From assembly GCA_019314105.1 (NCBI GenBank), contig JAFCZY010000042.1:1-9588 (forward strand): DNA of 9,588 nucleotides. Direction: 5' to 3'. The stretch's first letter is position 1. Each line of letters opens with the position of its first letter. Position numbers and translations under genes: made by a program. Under the pieces are notes generated by a model. The model was not told where the DNA came from. It did no database searches and saw nothing but the letters and a program-made list of their open reading frames with translations. Positions 6,789-9,588 of the stretch are shown piece after piece. The stretch comes from Deltaproteobacteria bacterium (GTDB taxonomy: Bacteria > Desulfobacterota > Desulfobacteria > Desulfobacterales > Desulfobacteraceae).

Positions 6789-7607
6789 TCATCGATAACT
6801 CATGGCAGCTTCAGTTAACATATCCTTATTCCAGTGAACCTCCAGATACCCAATACCTTCAACCTGAGCGGCAATTTTTTTGATGGTATCAATCTTTTTT
6901 GACTTTTCACGTTTGACAGAAGCCGTTGTCACAACAACCGTACCATTCTGTGCATCAACTTGAATATCAGTCAATGATTTTAAAAGAACATTTTTCACTC
7001 TGGCTGCAAGGGCTCGGTCAGCCAAATTATTTTTGGAATAGGTCATGGCCTTAAGCCTTGGGTATCCCATTGTTGTTGAAAGGGTATCTACGGCTTCATC
7101 CGGCTGGACCTGATCCAGATTGATCACCATGTCATAAAGTCCCGGATCAGCTTCTTTCCTGTTGTAAGCAGTCATAGACCAATTTTCCCGACTTCGTTCC
7201 TGCTCGGCAATAATTTTTTTTATCTTACCCTCATCCATGTTACCCTGACCAGAGGACATTAAGCTGTGCCCACCGATCAACCTTACCTTTAGGACATGGG
7301 ATATTACCGCCACATAAAGATGTGCTGCCAACCCCCAACAGACACAATTATCTTCCAAAAGCCGGGCCAAAACCTCAACCTCAACACATGACAGGTAATA
7401 ATACCATTGTTTTGACGGCATCCGTTTCAGGAAAGAAGGTGTTATAATCATTGCATCCATCAATTTTTTACTATCAAGGGTATATTTTTTTGCAATTTCA
7501 TTATAAAATTGTTGATCAAGAGTTGTATATCCCAGTCTCTCGGCTGTTTTTTGTGCAATTTGATTTTCAAGCTCTTCATTTTCCGATGATAAAATCAGAA
7601 CAGACAT
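6789..7607 (-). CDS. Cytidylate-kinase-like protein with degenerate P-loop
   Basis: This 272-residue cytoplasmic protein is paralogous to the gene upstream and belongs to the cytidylate-kinase-like family (Cytidylate_kin2 type). Family marks retained are NCVCWGLAAHLYV (87-99), HVLKVRL (104-110), an arginine (Arg140) before ENW, and GLYDMVINLD (156-165). The nucleotide-binding loop is gone: where the family has a G-x-x-x-x-G-K/R loop after the first strand, this protein reads LSSENEELENQIA (6-18), with no glycine or lysine. The base/phosphate-contact segment (about 111-125, GGHSLMSSGQGNMDE) is also altered. Residues about 200-258 (RVKNVLL...QNGTVVVTTASV...GYLEVHW) look like a BON-type alpha/beta domain. 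It is probably a pseudokinase, perhaps a regulatory partner of its neighbour. A strong AGGAGG lies 5 nt before the ATG. It is 47 bp downstream of its paralogue and 63 bp before the receiver gene. Confidence 0.82.
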   Translation of the reverse strand: MSVLILSSENEELENQIAQKTAERLGYTTLDQQFYNEIAKKYTLDSKKLMDAMIITPSFLKRMPSKQWYYYLSCVEVEVLARLLEDNCVCWGLAAHLYVAVISHVLKVRLIGGHSLMSSGQGNMDEGKIKKIIAEQERSRENWSMTAYNRKEADPGLYDMVINLDQVQPDEAVDTLSTTMGYPRLKAMTYSKNNLADRALAARVKNVLLKSLTDIQVDAQNGTVVVTTASVKREKSKKIDTIKKIAAQVEGIGYLEVHWNKDMLTEAAMSYR

Positions 7608-7612
7608 AATAT

Positions 7613-7618
7613 CCTCCT
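7613..7618 (-). promoter_or_regulatory. Consensus Shine-Dalgarno of the degenerate kinase-like gene
   Basis: AGGAGG on the minus strand lies 5 nt from the ATG at 7607-7605. It is the best ribosome-binding site in the operon and suggests this protein is made at a high level relative to its neighbours despite having lost its P-loop. Confidence 0.7.
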
Positions 7619-7654
7619 TTACTTTTAGACATAGCCAGATGAGAGTTCCCCTGC

Positions 7655-8464
7655 CTAAACAGCGTTGGCAGGGACAGGCAATCCTGTATGAACCTCAAGA
7701 TTATAAATGTCATAATTTTCCTTTTTAATGTCATCCAAAATTTTCTTAAATTTTGTGGTATGAGCCTCTTTTTCTGTTGCGTAGATCAATAAATTTCCAT
7801 ATTCACAGGTAATACCGACATCAGGGAAACTTTCAACCAGTAGGACTTTGGCATTCCATGCCAGGGACAAATCTTTAGATTGCCTGACACAATCACTTGT
7901 TGATTCAAATGCTTTTCTGGAAGCACACCTGCAAATACAGTCAACCGCATTTTCGACCGAAAGCTTATCAATACAAACGGTCAGATCGTAAAGAGAACAA
8001 TCATTGGGGTCTGCATCATAAATTTTCCGGGACCATTTTTTCCGCTGGTCATCATCTGCCAGAATCATGTCCCTGGCCTTTTTCTCGGAAAACCCCTCTG
8101 TCATTTTCCTTTTCACACGACCGTCCAGGTTGGCAGTAATCCTGACCTTAAGAACATGAGGAAGCTTATCCAACAGCAGATGTCCTGCCAGACCATAATA
8201 CACAATATTCCCCCCTGCCACCATCTCGGTCAGTATTGCCCGGATATAGGTCAGATAGACCTTTTTGGTATGGCTGTACCGTTCAAAAATCCCAGGCGCA
8301 TCATGGATTGCTTTTTCCAAAGTTTTTTGAGGAACATGAAACCGGCCACTTGTCTTAAAAAGCAGATCCCGGCTGAAAATATCACATTCAAGTTTAGCAG
8401 CCACCTTCTCTGCAACAGCTTTTCCCATGGAAGATGACCCGCGGGAAATGGTAATAATACTCAT
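7655..8464 (-). CDS. Cytidylate-kinase-like protein with intact P-loop
   Basis: This 269-residue protein belongs to the cytidylate-kinase-like family (Cytidylate_kin2 type), P-loop NMP-kinase-like proteins of uncertain substrate. ITISRGSSSMGKAVAEKVA (4-22) contains a usable P-loop, with Gly9 to Lys15. NIVYYGLAGHLLL (86-98), LPHVLKVRITANLDGRVKRK (101-120) with its arginines, ADDDQRKKW (136-144) and CSLYDLTVCID (156-166) follow in the family order. About 200-258 forms a BON-like C-terminal domain (WNAKVLLVESFPDVGITCEYGN...YNLEVH). Cysteines are frequent (residues 28, 156, 164, 176, 178, 180, 192, 220). It starts 17 bp after the SLC13 transporter stop, with AAAGGAAA upstream of the ATG. It is not the housekeeping Cmk: sequence and context differ. 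A true substrate (nucleotide or other small molecule) cannot be named from the sequence. Confidence 0.85.
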   Translation of the reverse strand: MSIITISRGSSSMGKAVAEKVAAKLECDIFSRDLLFKTSGRFHVPQKTLEKAIHDAPGIFERYSHTKKVYLTYIRAILTEMVAGGNIVYYGLAGHLLLDKLPHVLKVRITANLDGRVKRKMTEGFSEKKARDMILADDDQRKKWSRKIYDADPNDCSLYDLTVCIDKLSVENAVDCICRCASRKAFESTSDCVRQSKDLSLAWNAKVLLVESFPDVGITCEYGNLLIYATEKEAHTTKFKKILDDIKKENYDIYNLEVHTGLPVPANAV

Positions 8465-8481
8465 TTATAAATTTCCTTTTA

Positions 8482-9588
8482 TTAAACACCGTAAAACAAA
8501 TATATCATTGCAATCATCACAACAAGAAAAATCACACTGATCAAAGACCCTGCCTTGATAAAGTCAATGGTTCGGTACCGACCCGGTCCCATGTAAAGTG
8601 CATTGACCTGATGGGTCGGCAGAACAAAGGAATTGCTAGTGGCAAGTCCGACCACTAAAGCCGCCATTCTCGGATCTGTGTGGGCAGCAAGAGCCATGTT
8701 CACCACAAGCGGAACCAGTAGTACGGTTGCACCCACATTGGAAATCACCAGAGTAAACAAAGTGGAAAGTATCCCAATGACCGTCAATAGAACAATTGGC
8801 TGTACGTCACCGATAAAATAAAGGATAGATCCGGCAATCCAGGCTGCTGTTCCGGTTTTTTCCGTGGCAATACCCAGGGGAATCAACCCGGCCAGCAAAA
8901 ATATGGTCCGCCAGTCAACAGACTGATAAGCCTCATCAATGCTTAATACCCGTGTCAGCACCATACCGAGGGCTCCTGTCATCAAGGCAACAGACAACTG
9001 GATATTAAATCCCATAATCATTACAAGAGACAGAACGAGCCAACCGCCTGCCCATAACGCTTTTTCCGGCCGCATATCTTCCAGATCCGATGGCATGCTG
9101 AACAATAAGCCTCCTTCCTGGTGCAGAACTTCCAGACGTTCCCATGTGCCGTAAAAACTGACAACATCTCCGGTCTGAAGGATGATATCATCCAGCTTTG
9201 CCCGGTAGACTTCATCCTGACGGTGGATAACAAGAGGGCTGACCCGGAAACGGTCATTAAAATTGTTTGCCCCCAGTGAGCGGCCTGCAAACTGAGATCG
9301 CGGGGCAACAACCGCTTCCACAATACCTGAATTAGCATCCTCAAACTCTTTACCATAGCATTCAATGGTATCCTTGAGTTTGAGATCTTCCCTGGCAGCC
9401 ATTCTTTCCACATCCTTTTTTTTTCCCCACACCACCAGATCAACACCGGATCGGATTTCAGTATCCGGTGAGGGTGACAAGGTTTTAAAATCAGGAGGCT
9501 CGGTCAACGCCAGGATACTGACCAGATACCGCTGGTGGAGATTAGAAACCCGTACCGGATCCCGGTAATCCATAAAATCATCTGGGGT
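8482..9588 (-). CDS. SLC13/DASS-family transporter with RCK_C domains (5' end beyond window)
   Basis: This is the C-terminal part of a divalent-anion:sodium-symporter-family membrane protein. The frame stays open through the right edge (codons for TPDDF precede the first visible Met at 9573), so the N-terminal membrane half lies outside the window. Numbering from that Met, residues about 8-60 are the end of one RCK_C/TrkA-C domain (SPSPDTEIRSGVDLVVWG) and about 82-150 a second (GIVEAVVAPRSQFAGRSL...ILQTGDVVSFYG). The C-terminal membrane half follows, with DWRTIFLLAGLIPLG (220-234), SNVGATVLLVPLV (278-290, the DASS Ser-Asn motif) and SNSFVLPTHQVNALYMGPG (313-331). This architecture is that of the RCK_C-containing DASS carriers, whose known algal members move sulfate. 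The substrate here is therefore probably sulfate but unproven; dicarboxylates are an alternative. It heads the visible operon. Confidence 0.9.
   Translation of the reverse strand, partial: TPDDFMDYRDPVRVSNLHQRYLVSILALTEPPDFKTLSPSPDTEIRSGVDLVVWGKKKDVERMAAREDLKLKDTIECYGKEFEDANSGIVEAVVAPRSQFAGRSLGANNFNDRFRVSPLVIHRQDEVYRAKLDDIILQTGDVVSFYGTWERLEVLHQEGGLLFSMPSDLEDMRPEKALWAGGWLVLSLVMIMGFNIQLSVALMTGALGMVLTRVLSIDEAYQSVDWRTIFLLAGLIPLGIATEKTGTAAWIAGSILYFIGDVQPIVLLTVIGILSTLFTLVISNVGATVLLVPLVVNMALAAHTDPRMAALVVGLATSNSFVLPTHQVNALYMGPGRYRTIDFIKAGSLISVIFLVVMIAMIYLFYGV

Noticed and set aside
9021..9446. Second minus-strand open frame of 141 codons overlapping the SLC13 gene
   Set aside because: It is an alternative frame of the well-supported RCK_C and membrane coding sequence, with no family features of its own.

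Overview
The window looks like a chromosomal segment of an anaerobic sulfate-reducing member of the Desulfobacterota, most likely Desulfobacteraceae-like. The reasons are two transporters of sulfate-associated families (SulP and SLC13/DASS with RCK_C domains) in one locus, paired cytidylate-kinase-like proteins next to a two-component system, and the moderate, AT-leaning composition. This placement rests on gene content and protein style, not on a marker gene. I found no rRNA, tRNA, mobile element or CRISPR array.

Layout. (1) Positions 68-742, minus: an excisionase/MerR-type helix-turn-helix fused to a PTS EIIA (PtsN/fructose-type) domain, with its own sigma70-like promoter at 838-866. (2) Positions 923-2167, minus: a stand-alone protein resembling the ATP-grasp N-terminal domain of PEP synthase/PPDK. 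(3) Positions 2168-2540: an AT-rich divergent intergenic region holding two short palindromic elements, a consensus-hexamer promoter for the SulP gene and, just after its predicted start point, a terminator-like hairpin with eight T residues that could act as an attenuator. (4) Positions 2541-4709, plus: a SulP-STAS anion transporter with an unusual hydrophilic insertion of about 140 residues. (5) Positions 4725-9588, minus: a likely five-gene operon that runs into the window from the right edge. Its order is SLC13/DASS transporter (5' end outside the window), two tandem cytidylate-kinase-like proteins, a receiver-only response regulator and a membrane sensor histidine kinase. Gaps within it are 17, 47, 63 and 9 bp. 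SulP and the kinase gene converge with 15 bp between stop codons.

Working model (inference). The right half is an anion, probably sulfate, uptake and sensing locus. Two unrelated transporters are arranged convergently, and one is co-transcribed with a sensor kinase, a receiver with no output domain, and two nucleotide-kinase-like proteins, the second of which has lost its P-loop. The left half carries two proteins that recall PEP/phosphohistidine chemistry: an EIIA domain tied to DNA binding, and an isolated PEP-synthase-type ATP-grasp domain. No substrate or ligand can be proven from the sequence alone.
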